Of a stretch of DNA of 64,000 nucleotides, positions 45,624 to 54,433 are shown piece after piece. Origin of the DNA: Sphingomonas sp. PL-96 (lineage in GTDB: Bacteria; Pseudomonadota; Alphaproteobacteria; Sphingomonadales; Sphingomonadaceae); NCBI RefSeq assembly GCF_020707215.1, contig NZ_JAJFET010000001.1, positions 496,001 through 560,000 of the forward strand, written 5' to 3'. Below the pieces are notes generated by a model. It was not told the origin of the DNA and did no database searches. It saw nothing but the letters and a program-made list of their open reading frames with translations. A program made the translations under genes and the position numbers. Each line of letters opens with the position of its first letter. Positions within the stretch are counted from its first letter, which is position 1.

Positions 45624-46193
45624 TCACCCCAGCGTGCGGCGGACCAGCACCAGCGTGGGATCACCTTCCACCGGATGGGCGGTGAAGCCCATTTCCTGCT
45701 CCAGCTCGATCGCGGCGCGGTTCTCGCGCGCTTCGATCGACTCCAGCGTCCTGATGCCGCGCGCCTCGGCATAGGCGGCGATATGCTCCAGCAGCGTCCA
45801 GCTGATGCCGCGGCGCTTGTGGTCGGTGCGGATCGAGATCGCGACCTCGCCACGGTCCAGCTGCGGATCTGCGGCGAGCATGCCGCTCGCCAGGATCTGC
45901 CCGGCGTCGTCGAGCGCCAGGAAGTTCTGGGTGTGATCATGGTCCATCGTGGTCATCGCCACCAACCGGTCATGCCCCACCTTGTCGAGCGCGATCAGGA
46001 AGCGGAAGCGGATGTCATCTTCCGAGACATGGCGGAAGAATTCGGCGAGCTGGTCCTCGTCGCCCGGCCGGGCGGGGCGGACGTGAAAGGTGAAGCCGCT
46101 GCGCGTGGTCAGCGTCCCCGTCCAGCGGCCGGCGTCCGCCACCGGCTGTCCTGCGCCGACCCGCGGCGTCTCTTCCCTGTTCTGGTCGCTCAC
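45624..46193 (-). CDS. GNAT-family N-acetyltransferase
   Basis: 189 residues from GTG 46193 with GGGAGA upstream; a longer ATG frame extends over the divergent promoter region. GNAT core: FTFHVRPARPGDEDQLAEFF at the N-terminus, VAISIRTDHKRRGISWTLLE (acetyl-CoA pyrophosphate loop, R/Q-x-x-G-x-G/A) and IEARENRAAIELEQEMGFTA. Similar stand-alone GNAT domains in actinobacteria and alphaproteobacteria acetylate acs-type enzymes (Pat). Proximity to acs and CrbS suggests, but does not show, that acs is its substrate. Confidence 0.82.
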   Translation of the reverse strand: MSDQNREETPRVGAGQPVADAGRWTGTLTTRSGFTFHVRPARPGDEDQLAEFFRHVSEDDIRFRFLIALDKVGHDRLVAMTTMDHDHTQNFLALDDAGQILASGMLAADPQLDRGEVAISIRTDHKRRGISWTLLEHIAAYAEARGIRTLESIEARENRAAIELEQEMGFTAHPVEGDPTLVLVRRTLG

Positions 46194-46422
46194 TCTTGCA
46201 TCTCCCTTGTTGCGCACGCCCCGCCGGGCCTGCCGCCAGCATGCCCCAAGCCCTCGCGCTTGCCGACAAGACCAAAGTAGGGGATGCGGCGACCCGCGGC
46301 CAGCATGGGATGGACGCCTCCGCCGCCGCCGCCATTGTCCTGGCGCAAGGAGCGCCTTAGCGTGGTGCTCGGGCGCACGCGACGGGAGAGGGACGATCGG
46401 CAGCCTTACGGCCATCCTCGCG

Positions 46423-49400
46423 GTGCTTGGCTATGGCGGCGTGCTGTTCGCGGTGGGCTGGGCGGTGGAGCGACACGGCCTTTCGCCGCGGCTGGGTCGC
46501 TGGGCCTATCCGCTGTCGCTGGCTGTCTATTGCAGCAGCTGGACCTTTTTCGGCGGCGTCGGCACGGCGGCCGGGCGCGGCTGGGACTATCTGTGCATCT
46601 ATCTCGGCCCGCTGCTGGTGTTCGTGCTGGCGCCGGGCTTCCTGCGCCGCACGATCCGGTTGGCGCGCAGCGAAGGGTCAAGTTCGGTCGCCGACTTCAT
46701 CTCTGCCCGCTACGGCCGCGATCGCGGCATCGCCGCGCTGGTCGCGGTCGCCGCGCTGCTCGCCGCCATTCCCTATATCGCGCTGCAGCTTCGGTCCGTC
46801 ACCCTCAGCTTCGGCGCGCTGACCGGCATGCGCGGAACCCAGTCCATCGGGCTCGTCGTGGCTGCCCTGCTGGCCGCCTTTGCCATCAGCTTCGGCGCCC
46901 GCCGCTATGAAGTCGCGGGCCGCAACCCCAGCGTCGTGGGGGTGCTGGCGTTTGAATCGCTGGTCAAGCTCGCCTCGTTCGTGATCCTTGGCCTGTTCGC
47001 ACTGTGGCTGATGCTGCGCATGCCCGGTACCGTCGCCACGCCGCAGGCGACCCGCCTGCTCGACGGCTTCCGCGTCGATGCGCTTTCGTCCGACTTCCTG
47101 GTCCGCACCTTGCTGTCGGCCACGGCCATCTTCTGCTTGCCGCGCCAGTTCTATGTGGGCGTGACCGAAGCGGCGGGGCCGGACCCGGTGGCAGGCGGGC
47201 GCTGGCCGTTTGCGGCGTATCTCGTGATCATCTCGGCCATGGTGCTGCCGCTTGCACTGGCCGGAACGATGCTGCTGCCCAGCGACGTTCCGCCCGATCT
47301 CTACGTCCTCGCGCTGCCGCTCGCCGGTGGGCACCAGGCGATTGCGATGCTCGCCTTCCTGGGTGGCTTTTCGGCGGCGACGGCGATGGTGATCGCCGAG
47401 ACGATCGCCCTGTCCACCATGGCCACCAACGACCTGCTCGCGCCGCTGCTGCTCAGCGGCCGGCGAGCAGGCGGGGAGGGCGACCTCGGCCGCCTCATGC
47501 TGCGCGCCCGCCGCGTCATCATCGTCGCGATCATCGGCGCGGCGCTGCTCTATGGCGCCAGCATCGGCAACGACTGGACGCTCGCCTCCATGGGGTTGAT
47601 CGCCTTTGCCGGGGTCGCCCAGTTCGCGCCGGCGCTGGTGGCGACCGTCGCCTGGGACTTCCGGGACCCGCGTGCGGCGCGTGCCGGCCTGATCGGCGGG
47701 CTGCTGCTCTGGGCCTATTGCCTGTTGCTCCCCTCGGTCGGACTGGGCTTTGCCAGCGGGATGCGCGATGCGACTGGCGGCCTGCTCGATCCGGACGCGC
47801 TGCTGGGCCTGCGGTTCGGCTCCGCCCTGGTCAACGGCACGATGTGGAGTCTGGGTGCCAACATCATCCTGATGGCCGCCGTCCACTACCGCACCCGGCC
47901 GCGCGGGCATGGGGAGGAGCGCCGCAATGTCATCGACCATGTCACCACCATGGCCGAGCTGCGCACCCTGGTCGCGCGCTTCGTGGGGGAGGCAGAGGCC
48001 GCTGAAGGGTTTGACAAGCTGGTCGGCGGACCCGATCGCAGCACTGCCGACGCGCCGATCGACGGCGCCGCCGCCCGCCAGGCGGAGCGGCTGATCGCCG
48101 GCGTGATCGGTGCCCCGTCCGCGCGGCTCATCGTCACCTCCAGCCTGGCGGGCTCCGCGCTGGACGTCAGCGACGTCGTTCGGCTGCTGGACCAGCGTGG
48201 CAAGAGCCTGCGCTTCTCGCGCGCGCTGCTGTCCGCGACGTTGGAGACGATCGACCCTGGCGTCAGCGTGATCGACGCGAACCTGCGGCTGGTCGCGTGG
48301 AATCCTCGCTACGTGGAGATGTTCGACTATCCCGAGGGCTATGTCGTTCCAAGCCGGCCGATCGCCGACCTGATCCGTTACAATGCCCTGCGCGGCGATT
48401 GCGGGCCGGGCGAGGTCGACGCCCATGTTGCCCGCCGTCTCGCCCACCTTGAGCGTGGGCAGGCGCATGAGTTCGAGCGGCGCCGGCCATCGGGCCGCTG
48501 GATCAAGACGGTCGGGCGGCCGATGCCCGGCGGCGGCTATGTCCAGAGCTTCACCGACATCACCGCCGAAAAAGAGGCGCAGGCGGTGCTGGAGGCGCGA
48601 GTCAGCGAACGCACCCGCGACCTCGCCCATTCGAACGCGCTGCTCGACGACGCGCGCGCGGCGGCCGAAGCCGCGACCCAGGACAAGACCCGGTTCCTGG
48701 CTGCCGCCAGCCACGACCTGCTTCAGCCGCTGCACGCCGCACGGCTGTTCTGCACCGCACTCGACGAACGGGTGGACCCGCACGCGCGCGAGATGGTGCG
48801 CGCGATTGCTGGCGCGATCGGCTCCGCCGACGGGCTGCTGCGAGCGCTACTGGACGTGTCGCGGCTCGACGCGGGCGGGGTGACGCCGCGCATCGAGCGG
48901 TTCGCGCTGGCGACGCTGCTGGCGGAACTGGTCACCGAGTTCCGTCCGCTGGCGGCCGAGCGCGGGCTGTCGCTGCACTGCTACCCCGGCCGCTTCGAGG
49001 TGGAGACGGACCGGGCGCTGCTGCGCTCGGTGCTCCAGAACTTTCTATCCAATGCCGTCCGCTACACGCCGTCTGGCCGCATCTGGGTGGGCGCGCGCCG
49101 ACGGGGCGATCGGGTCCAACTCGAGGTTCGCGATACTGGCCCCGGCATTGCGGTCGAGAACCAGGCTCGGATTTTCGGCGAGTTCGAGCGGCTTGAAAGC
49201 CGCGGCAGCGCCTCGGGGGGCGTCGGGCTCGGGCTGGCGATCGTGCGGCGGATCAGCGGGCTGCTCGACCTGCCGATCCAGTTACGCTCGCGGCCGGGCA
49301 CGGGCTCGACCTTTGCCGTGCAGGTGCCGCTGGTTGCCGATGCCAGCCCGGCCGAGCGCAGCGGCCCGGCCGCACCCCCGCAGAGCCTGCCGCCCGGCTT

Positions 49401-49773
49401 ACGCGTGCTGGCGCTCGACAATGACGCGGCGGTGCTGGAGGCGCTCGACGCAGCCCTGCGCTCGCGCGGCTGCGTCCCGCTGCTCGCCGCAACTTCGGCA
49501 GAGGCGCTGGCGCTGGCCGAGGACGAGGAGCCGGAGGTTGCGCTGCTCGACCTGCAACTGGGGGAGGGCAGGGATGGCCTCGACGTTGCCCAGGCGCTGG
49601 CGGCGATGCGCCCCGCGCCGGTGATCGCGCTGGTGACCGCCGACCGCCACGCCGCCGACGATCCGCGCTTCGCCGCGCTCGGCATCCGGCTGCTGGCCAA
49701 GCCGGTAGATCCGGCCGAATTGTGGCGCTTCCTGGCCGATGCGAGCGCGACGATGGCGCAGGCGGCGGAATAG
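46423..49773 (+). CDS. CrbS/MxtR-like hybrid sensor kinase with solute:sodium-symporter domain
   Basis: About 1116 residues from GTG 46423; an ATC at 46396 with a better ribosome-binding site may be the true start (see findings). The N-terminal half is a 12-13-helix SSS (symporter-like) domain with LAVYCSSWTFFGGVGTAAGR and SSVADFISARYGRDRGIAAL. A PAS domain follows (LEARVSERTRDLAH at its end), then HisKA (AASHDLLQPLHAARLF), HATPase (LQNFLSNAVRYTPSGRIWV, GVGLGLAIVRRISG) and a receiver (VALLDLQLGEGRDG). CrbS/MxtR/PrlS kinases sense acetate or related signals and act through CrbR to switch on acs, encoded 8 kb away. Confidence 0.88.
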   Translation: MLGYGGVLFAVGWAVERHGLSPRLGRWAYPLSLAVYCSSWTFFGGVGTAAGRGWDYLCIYLGPLLVFVLAPGFLRRTIRLARSEGSSSVADFISARYGRDRGIAALVAVAALLAAIPYIALQLRSVTLSFGALTGMRGTQSIGLVVAALLAAFAISFGARRYEVAGRNPSVVGVLAFESLVKLASFVILGLFALWLMLRMPGTVATPQATRLLDGFRVDALSSDFLVRTLLSATAIFCLPRQFYVGVTEAAGPDPVAGGRWPFAAYLVIISAMVLPLALAGTMLLPSDVPPDLYVLALPLAGGHQAIAMLAFLGGFSAATAMVIAETIALSTMATNDLLAPLLLSGRRAGGEGDLGRLMLRARRVIIVAIIGAALLYGASIGNDWTLASMGLIAFAGVAQFAPALVATVAWDFRDPRAARAGLIGGLLLWAYCLLLPSVGLGFASGMRDATGGLLDPDALLGLRFGSALVNGTMWSLGANIILMAAVHYRTRPRGHGEERRNVIDHVTTMAELRTLVARFVGEAEAAEGFDKLVGGPDRSTADAPIDGAAARQAERLIAGVIGAPSARLIVTSSLAGSALDVSDVVRLLDQRGKSLRFSRALLSATLETIDPGVSVIDANLRLVAWNPRYVEMFDYPEGYVVPSRPIADLIRYNALRGDCGPGEVDAHVARRLAHLERGQAHEFERRRPSGRWIKTVGRPMPGGGYVQSFTDITAEKEAQAVLEARVSERTRDLAHSNALLDDARAAAEAATQDKTRFLAAASHDLLQPLHAARLFCTALDERVDPHAREMVRAIAGAIGSADGLLRALLDVSRLDAGGVTPRIERFALATLLAELVTEFRPLAAERGLSLHCYPGRFEVETDRALLRSVLQNFLSNAVRYTPSGRIWVGARRRGDRVQLEVRDTGPGIAVENQARIFGEFERLESRGSASGGVGLGLAIVRRISGLLDLPIQLRSRPGTGSTFAVQVPLVADASPAERSGPAAPPQSLPPGLRVLALDNDAAVLEALDAALRSRGCVPLLAATSAEALALAEDEEPEVALLDLQLGEGRDGLDVAQALAAMRPAPVIALVTADRHAADDPRFAALGIRLLAKPVDPAELWRFLADASATMAQAAE

Positions 49774-49819
49774 GCTGGCGCCGGATCGCCGCTTTGGAGC
49801 GTGATGACGAGGCGTATTC

Positions 49820-49929
49820 CCGTTGTCCTGAGTAGCCATTGAGGGCAGTCGAAATGGCGTATCAAAGGACCGCTACCGGTGCTTCGATACGGGACTTCGA
49901 GAAGCTCAGCCCCTACTCAGCACGAACGG
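49820..49929. repeat. Dispersed palindromic repeat, family A, copy 2
   Basis: 110 bp closely related to 16868-16978. It starts CCGTTGTCCTGAGTAGCCAT and ends CAGCACGAACGG, with the inner CGTATC / GATACG stem partly decayed. It follows the CrbS-like gene. Confidence 0.82.
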
Positions 49930-49994
49930 TCCGACCCCTTGTCATTCTGCTCAAATGCTCCCGCTGGTCAGGATGACGACGCAAGGGAAAGGGA

Positions 49995-50019
49995 CGGAGA
50001 GGGAGGGTATCGAACCCTC
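49995..50019 (-). pseudogene. tRNA-Ser-like 3'-end fragment
   Basis: On the minus strand the 25 bases are a 5-bp T-stem with loop (GAGGG-TTCGATA-CCCTC) followed directly by CCTCTCC and a discriminator G. This is the spacing of a tRNA 3' end, with the acceptor strand typical of tRNA-Ser. CCA is replaced by TCC. No 5' half is present upstream, where map coding sequence runs. It overlaps the map stop codon. It may be a remnant or a chance match. Confidence 0.4.
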
Positions 50020-50845
50020 AGACATACGGCGGCTTGGTATATCCCGCCGGGCTCAGCGTGAAGATCTCGCAGCCATCCTCGGTGATGCCGATCGAGTGCT
50101 CGAACTGCGCCGACAGCGACCGGTCGCGAGTCACCGCCGTCCAGCCGTCGTCCAGCACCTTCACGTCCGGCTTGCCGATGTTGATCATCGGCTCGATCGT
50201 CAGGATCATGCCGGGCTTCAGCTCCGGGCCGGTACCCGGACGCCCCGCATGCACCACTTCCGGCGCATCGTGGAACAGCCGGCCGACGCCATGGCCGCAG
50301 AAATCGCGCACCACGCCATAGCGGTGCGATTCCGCATGCTGCTGGATCGCATGCGCCACGTCGCCCAGCCGGTTGCCGGGCCGCGCCTGCTCGATGCCCA
50401 GCATCATGCAGTCATAGGTCACCTCGACCAGCCGCCGCGCCTTGATCGGCACATTGCCGACCAGATAGGTGCGGCTGGTGTCCCCGTGCCAGCCGTCGAG
50501 CAGCGGGGTCACGTCAATGTTGGCGATGTCACCGTCCTTGAACACGCGCTCCGACGGAATGCCGTGGCACACGACATGGTTGATCGAGATGCAGGTCGAA
50601 TGGGTGTAGCCGCGATAGCCCAGCGTCGCCGGCACCGCGCCTGCCTGGTCGATCAGGCGAAAGATCATCGCGTCGATCTCGGCGGTGCTGACACCCGGCA
50701 CGATGTGCGGCGTCACCGCGTCGAGCACTTCGGCCGCCAGGCGCCCCGCTTTGCGCATGCCCTCGAACGCTTCGGGGCCATGCAGCTTGATCGCGCCGGT
50801 GCGCGCCAGGGGAGTGTCGGCGGAGACGGTTACATATTCGGTCAT
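50018..50845 (-). CDS. map: Methionine aminopeptidase type I
   Basis: 275 residues from ATG 50845. Removes the initiator Met from nascent proteins in the cytoplasm. The pita-bread fold supplies five metal ligands: Asp in NIDVTPLLDGWHGDTSRTY (two), His in CGHGVGRLFH, Glu in TIEPMI and Glu in QFEHSI. The substrate-pocket His in VVCHGIPS is also present. N-terminal MRKAGRLAAEVLDAVTPHIV fits the family. The last codons and stop overlap a tRNA-like fragment. It is divergent from the CinA-N gene, 64 bp apart. Confidence 0.96.
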   Translation of the reverse strand: MTEYVTVSADTPLARTGAIKLHGPEAFEGMRKAGRLAAEVLDAVTPHIVPGVSTAEIDAMIFRLIDQAGAVPATLGYRGYTHSTCISINHVVCHGIPSERVFKDGDIANIDVTPLLDGWHGDTSRTYLVGNVPIKARRLVEVTYDCMMLGIEQARPGNRLGDVAHAIQQHAESHRYGVVRDFCGHGVGRLFHDAPEVVHAGRPGTGPELKPGMILTIEPMINIGKPDVKVLDDGWTAVTRDRSLSAQFEHSIGITEDGCEIFTLSPAGYTKPPYV

Positions 50846-50909
50846 GCCGGCGATATAACGGCTGGGGCGCCGCTTTGCGAGGGCACGCGCGAGCGCTATG
50901 GACAGGTCC

Positions 50910-51665
50910 ATGACCGAGCGCACCTGGACCGCCGCCCTTCTCGTCATCGGGGACGAGATCCTTTCCGGCCGCACGCAGGATCGCAATGTCGCGCAACTTG
51001 CGTCCTGGCTGAACGTGCAGGGCATCCGCCTGGCCGAGGTGCGGATCGTCGCCGATCGGCAGGAAGCGATCGTGGAGGCGGTGAATGCGCTGCGCAGCCG
51101 CAACGATTATTGCTTCACCACCGGCGGCATCGGCCCGACGCATGACGACATCACCGTCGACGCGATCGCCGCCGCACTCGAACTCCCCGTCGTCGTGCAC
51201 CCGGAAGCCCGGGCGATGCTGGAGGCGCATTATGCCGATCGCGGCGGCGTGACCGAGGGGCGGCTGCGCATGGCCCGCGTGCCCGAAGGCGCGAGCCTGA
51301 TCGCGAACCGCCAGTCGGGCGCGCCCGGCATCCGGGTCGGCAATCTCTTCATCCTGGCCGGCGTCCCCCATATCGCGGCGGCGATGCTCGATGCACTGAC
51401 CGGCACGCTGGAGGGCGGCCTGCCGGTGTTGTCCGGTACGCTGGGCTGCTGGGTGGGCGAGAGCGAAGTCGCCGAACTGCTCCGCGATGCCGAGCGGACC
51501 CACGCCGGTGTCTCGGTCGGCAGCTACCCCTTCTTCCGCGAGGGACGCGTGGGCGCCAATTTCGTCGTCCGGGCAACGGCGCAGCCGCTGCTGGACGCGT
51601 GCCTGAACGACCTGGACGCGCGGCTCACCGATGCCGGCTATACGGTGGTGCCCGGCGGCATCTGA
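50910..51665 (+). CDS. CinA N-terminal (MoaB/Mog-type) molybdopterin-binding-domain protein
   Basis: 251 residues from ATG 50910; ATG 50898 is possible but the GGACAGG site favours 50910. The MoCF domain shows LLVIGDEILSGRTQDRN, YCFTTGGIGPTHDDIT and VPEGASLIANRQSGAPGIRV, ending FILAGVPHI, as in the N-terminal half of CinA. The C-terminal NMN-deamidase domain of full CinA is absent. Stand-alone CinA-N proteins often act as ADP-ribose pyrophosphatases or cofactor-binding proteins. Function here is unproven. Confidence 0.87.
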   Translation: MTERTWTAALLVIGDEILSGRTQDRNVAQLASWLNVQGIRLAEVRIVADRQEAIVEAVNALRSRNDYCFTTGGIGPTHDDITVDAIAAALELPVVVHPEARAMLEAHYADRGGVTEGRLRMARVPEGASLIANRQSGAPGIRVGNLFILAGVPHIAAAMLDALTGTLEGGLPVLSGTLGCWVGESEVAELLRDAERTHAGVSVGSYPFFREGRVGANFVVRATAQPLLDACLNDLDARLTDAGYTVVPGGI

Positions 51666-51695
51666 TGCGGGCGGCGCGCCAGCCGCCCGCCAGGG

Positions 51696-53651
51696 TCAGA
51701 AGCCCTGCAGCTTGAACGAGATCGACTTCTGCTCCGCCGTGCAGGCAAGCCCGCCGCTCGGCCGGTAGCTGCTCTCATAGCGCGCGTCGCGGAAGATGCT
51801 TGCAGCGGCCTCGTTGAAGATGAAGGGGGGATAGGCCGCAACCACCCGCGGTGCGATCGTGCGTCCGTCCGCGGCGATGTCGAACTCGGTCATCCCCCAG
51901 CCTTCAAAGCCCATCCGTACCGCTTCCATCGGATAGTCGGCGGTCGACGCACCGGAGCGCCGCAACGCCGGCCGCAGCCCGATCAGGGCACACTGCCCTT
52001 CATCCAGGCCGGTCCGGTCGAACAGCGCACGCGCGGCGGCCAGATCGCCCTTGTCCGCAAGGATCGTGGCCTGCTGCAACAGCGCGTTGACCTTGAGCGG
52101 ATGCTGGGCTGGCAACTCCGGCGCGTCGGCAACGCTCTGCAAAAGCGGCATCGCATCGTCCGCACGGGACCGGCGATAGCCGGGCACGGCGATCAACAGG
52201 CGCAGCGTCGCTGCCGACAGCGGGTCGGCTGCCACATCCGCACGTGCCAAAAGGGTCCGGAAGTCCTCGCGGTCGCGTTTCCCTCCGCCTGCCACGCCAA
52301 TTCGCTCGATCGCCAGATAGGTCTGGACCGGGACCGGCGCGTTGGTTTGCGCGGCCTCGCGGATGGCTTCCTCCAGTGCCTCGGACCGCTCCTGATCCGG
52401 CGCGGCGCGATTGGCGCCGAGCGCCGCCAGCGCCTGGACCAGGGCTGGGCGATTTCCCGACGTGCGCGCGCTCGCAACGGCCGCGCGGATGGGTGCGATC
52501 GCGCGTGCGTCGGGCAGATCGGCCCAGGCGCCGCCGCCAGTGCCGGTCTCCGCCGCCCAGGCCTGGAAGCGGTCTGCCAGGGGATCGGTGAGGTCTGGTC
52601 GCTCACCCACGCGGGTGCAGCGCAATTCGACCCGGGTGGCATAGCGAAACAGCGCCGGCACGGATTTCACATCCTCCGGCCGCCAGGACCATTCCGACAC
52701 GGCCCGCGCAAAGGCGAGCGCCACTTCCCGGCCGCCGGTGGTATATACCGGAAGCACGCCCGATACGGCGCCATCGTCGCCGAGCGAAAATTCAATGATC
52801 GCGAAATCCTCGGGCTTCAGGCCCGTGGCTCCGCCGCACAATGGCGGCTGCATGCTGGCAGCGCGACCAAACGGCGTGTCCTGCATGCGCCCGGCGCCCG
52901 TGTAGGCGAGATACCGGCGGGCGCTGTCCCGGTCGCGGTTCAGCATGGCTGCCACGGCCAGGTCCGATCGGGTGACGATGTCCCCGATCCCGACCCGGTT
53001 GCCGAGCCCGCCCTGCTTCTGCAGGCCCTCCTTCAGCTCGGCATAGGCTTCCTTCAGCTGTCCCTGGTTCAGCAGCACGCGCGCGTGGATCGTCTGCACT
53101 GCCGCCTTGCTGTCCTTTGACATGCCGGGGTCGGCAAATACGATCGTGCGCGCTTCGGTCGCGTAGCGCAGCGCCTCACCATCGCCGTCAAAGGCAAGGA
53201 CCTGGGCCAGCGACATCAGCGGGAGGATGCGATCACTTCCCTCCGACCGGTCCAGCGCCTCGCGATAGGCCGCGGCCGCACCCGCATAGTCGAACCGCCG
53301 CATCAGCACACCGCCGAGCGCGGCCTGGCCGTCGCGCACGTCGCGGGTGAACTCCTTGCCCCGGCCCGCAAGCACGGGGAGGCCGCGGCGCAAGGCCGCT
53401 TCACCCTCTTCTTCGCGTCTCAGATTCACCAGGCAGCTGCCCTTGCGGACGTCGATCGCCCCGGTCAGTAGCGGATTGGGTTTGGAGCGGACCCGCGCCT
53501 CGACGGCGGCGAAGTCCTGCAGCGCCTCGGCGCACTTCCCGTCCGCGGCGGACTGGCTGGCGCGATCGAACAACTGCTGCAGGCTCGGCGCGGCCGCAGG
53601 TGTCGCCGCCGCTTGACCCGCGACAAGCAAGTGCAGAATGGTTGCAAGCAT
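51696..53651 (-). CDS. Secreted TPR protein with TonB-C-like domains
   Basis: 651 residues from ATG 53651, with a strong GGAGGAATATCAG ribosome-binding site. A signal peptide (MLATILHLLVAGQAAATPAA) leads into TPR-like helical repeats (about 30-220, for example FDYAGAAAAYREALDRSEGS). A TonB-C-like segment follows (FAIIEFSLGDDGAVSGVLPV with VSEWSWRPEDV), then another helical region and a second TonB-C-like segment at the end (WGMTEFDIAADGRTIAPRVV with FNEAAASIFRDARY). No TonB anchor. Periplasmic scaffold or energy-transducer relative; function unknown. It is divergent from the thioredoxin-like gene, 30 bp apart. Confidence 0.75.
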   Translation of the reverse strand: MLATILHLLVAGQAAATPAAAPSLQQLFDRASQSAADGKCAEALQDFAAVEARVRSKPNPLLTGAIDVRKGSCLVNLRREEEGEAALRRGLPVLAGRGKEFTRDVRDGQAALGGVLMRRFDYAGAAAAYREALDRSEGSDRILPLMSLAQVLAFDGDGEALRYATEARTIVFADPGMSKDSKAAVQTIHARVLLNQGQLKEAYAELKEGLQKQGGLGNRVGIGDIVTRSDLAVAAMLNRDRDSARRYLAYTGAGRMQDTPFGRAASMQPPLCGGATGLKPEDFAIIEFSLGDDGAVSGVLPVYTTGGREVALAFARAVSEWSWRPEDVKSVPALFRYATRVELRCTRVGERPDLTDPLADRFQAWAAETGTGGGAWADLPDARAIAPIRAAVASARTSGNRPALVQALAALGANRAAPDQERSEALEEAIREAAQTNAPVPVQTYLAIERIGVAGGGKRDREDFRTLLARADVAADPLSAATLRLLIAVPGYRRSRADDAMPLLQSVADAPELPAQHPLKVNALLQQATILADKGDLAAARALFDRTGLDEGQCALIGLRPALRRSGASTADYPMEAVRMGFEGWGMTEFDIAADGRTIAPRVVAAYPPFIFNEAAASIFRDARYESSYRPSGGLACTAEQKSISFKLQGF

Positions 53652-53681
53652 CTGATATTCCTCCCCCAGGGGCACGAAAGC

Positions 53682-54146
53682 ATGAGACGAAGCATCGTGT
53701 CGACAGGATTCTCGCGAATATTGTGGCTCGTGGCGGCTCTGACTGCCTCAGGCTCCTCGTGGAGCAATCCGGTGCCCACGGCGTCGGTCTCCTATCCTCC
53801 GCAGACGGTGCTGCTGTTCGTCGCTGGCTGGTGCGCGCCCTGCCAGGCGGAGTTGCAGCAACTGCCGCAGATCACGGCTGCGGCCCGGCCATTCCGTGTG
53901 CTGGTCGTGCCGCTCGACAAGGGGCGGCGAGTTGAACGGATGCTGGAAAGCGTGCCGGTCGCACAACGCTGGCGGCCAGAGGGCGCGGCATGGAGCCAGG
54001 TTCAGGCCGATCTCCTGTCCGGTACCGCCGGGCTGCCCTTCAGCGTCGCCCTGGCAGCCGACGGCCGGCCATGCGCCAGCAGCCGCCGCGGCCTCGACCC
54101 CGCCAGCGTCGCCCAGCTGGTTGTACGCTGCATCTCCGGGCGGTGA
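53682..54146 (+). CDS. Periplasmic thioredoxin-like protein
   Basis: 154 residues from ATG 53682; an upstream frame lacks a good site. A signal sequence or anchor (about 8-28, FSRILWLVAALTASGSSWS) is followed by a thioredoxin fold with the redox motif WCAPCQAELQ (LLFVAGWCAPCQ) and a cis-Pro region GTAGLPFSVALAADGRPC. Length fits TlpA/ResA-like proteins but without the usual insertion. It may reduce periplasmic disulfides, including those of nearby Cys-containing secreted proteins. The redox partner is not in the window. Confidence 0.82.
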   Translation: MRRSIVSTGFSRILWLVAALTASGSSWSNPVPTASVSYPPQTVLLFVAGWCAPCQAELQQLPQITAAARPFRVLVVPLDKGRRVERMLESVPVAQRWRPEGAAWSQVQADLLSGTAGLPFSVALAADGRPCASSRRGLDPASVAQLVVRCISGR

Positions 54147-54277
54147 CGTTCCTCATCCTGATCGGCGTTCTTCGTCGGTAGAAGTACACGCAAAGCAGCG
54201 CCAAAGTCCTGCAACTATCCACTCGACAGGCCAGTCGACTCTTGGCAAGTTACGCGGAGAAAATAAGGAGATAGGGG

Positions 54278-54433
54278 ATGGATACGATTCTTCGTGTCGC
54301 GCGTGCGGTACTGCACGCGCCGCGCCGCTACTTCGATCAGGCGCTTCGCGCGCCGGAGCCGGGCCAGTGCCTGTGCGGTGCTGAGGCCGAGGTGGGACGC
54401 ACCAAATGTCATGAGTGCTGGCTGGACGAGTAG
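54278..54433 (+). CDS. 51-residue Cys-rich (zinc-knuckle-like) protein
   Basis: ATG 54278 is preceded by a strong AATAAGGAGATAGGGG ribosome-binding region. The product MDTILRVARAVLHAPRRYFD starts with a basic amphipathic helix and then has two Cys pairs: QCLCGAEAEVGRTKCHECWL. C-x-C-x12-C-x2-C can coordinate a metal such as zinc. I recognise no named family. It lies between a thioredoxin-like gene and tRNA-Gly, with about 130 bp of leader. Confidence 0.65.
   Translation: MDTILRVARAVLHAPRRYFDQALRAPEPGQCLCGAEAEVGRTKCHECWLDE

Noticed and set aside
46678..48783. 701-residue minus-strand open frame
   Set aside because: Antisense to the CrbS-like kinase; no domain and skewed composition.
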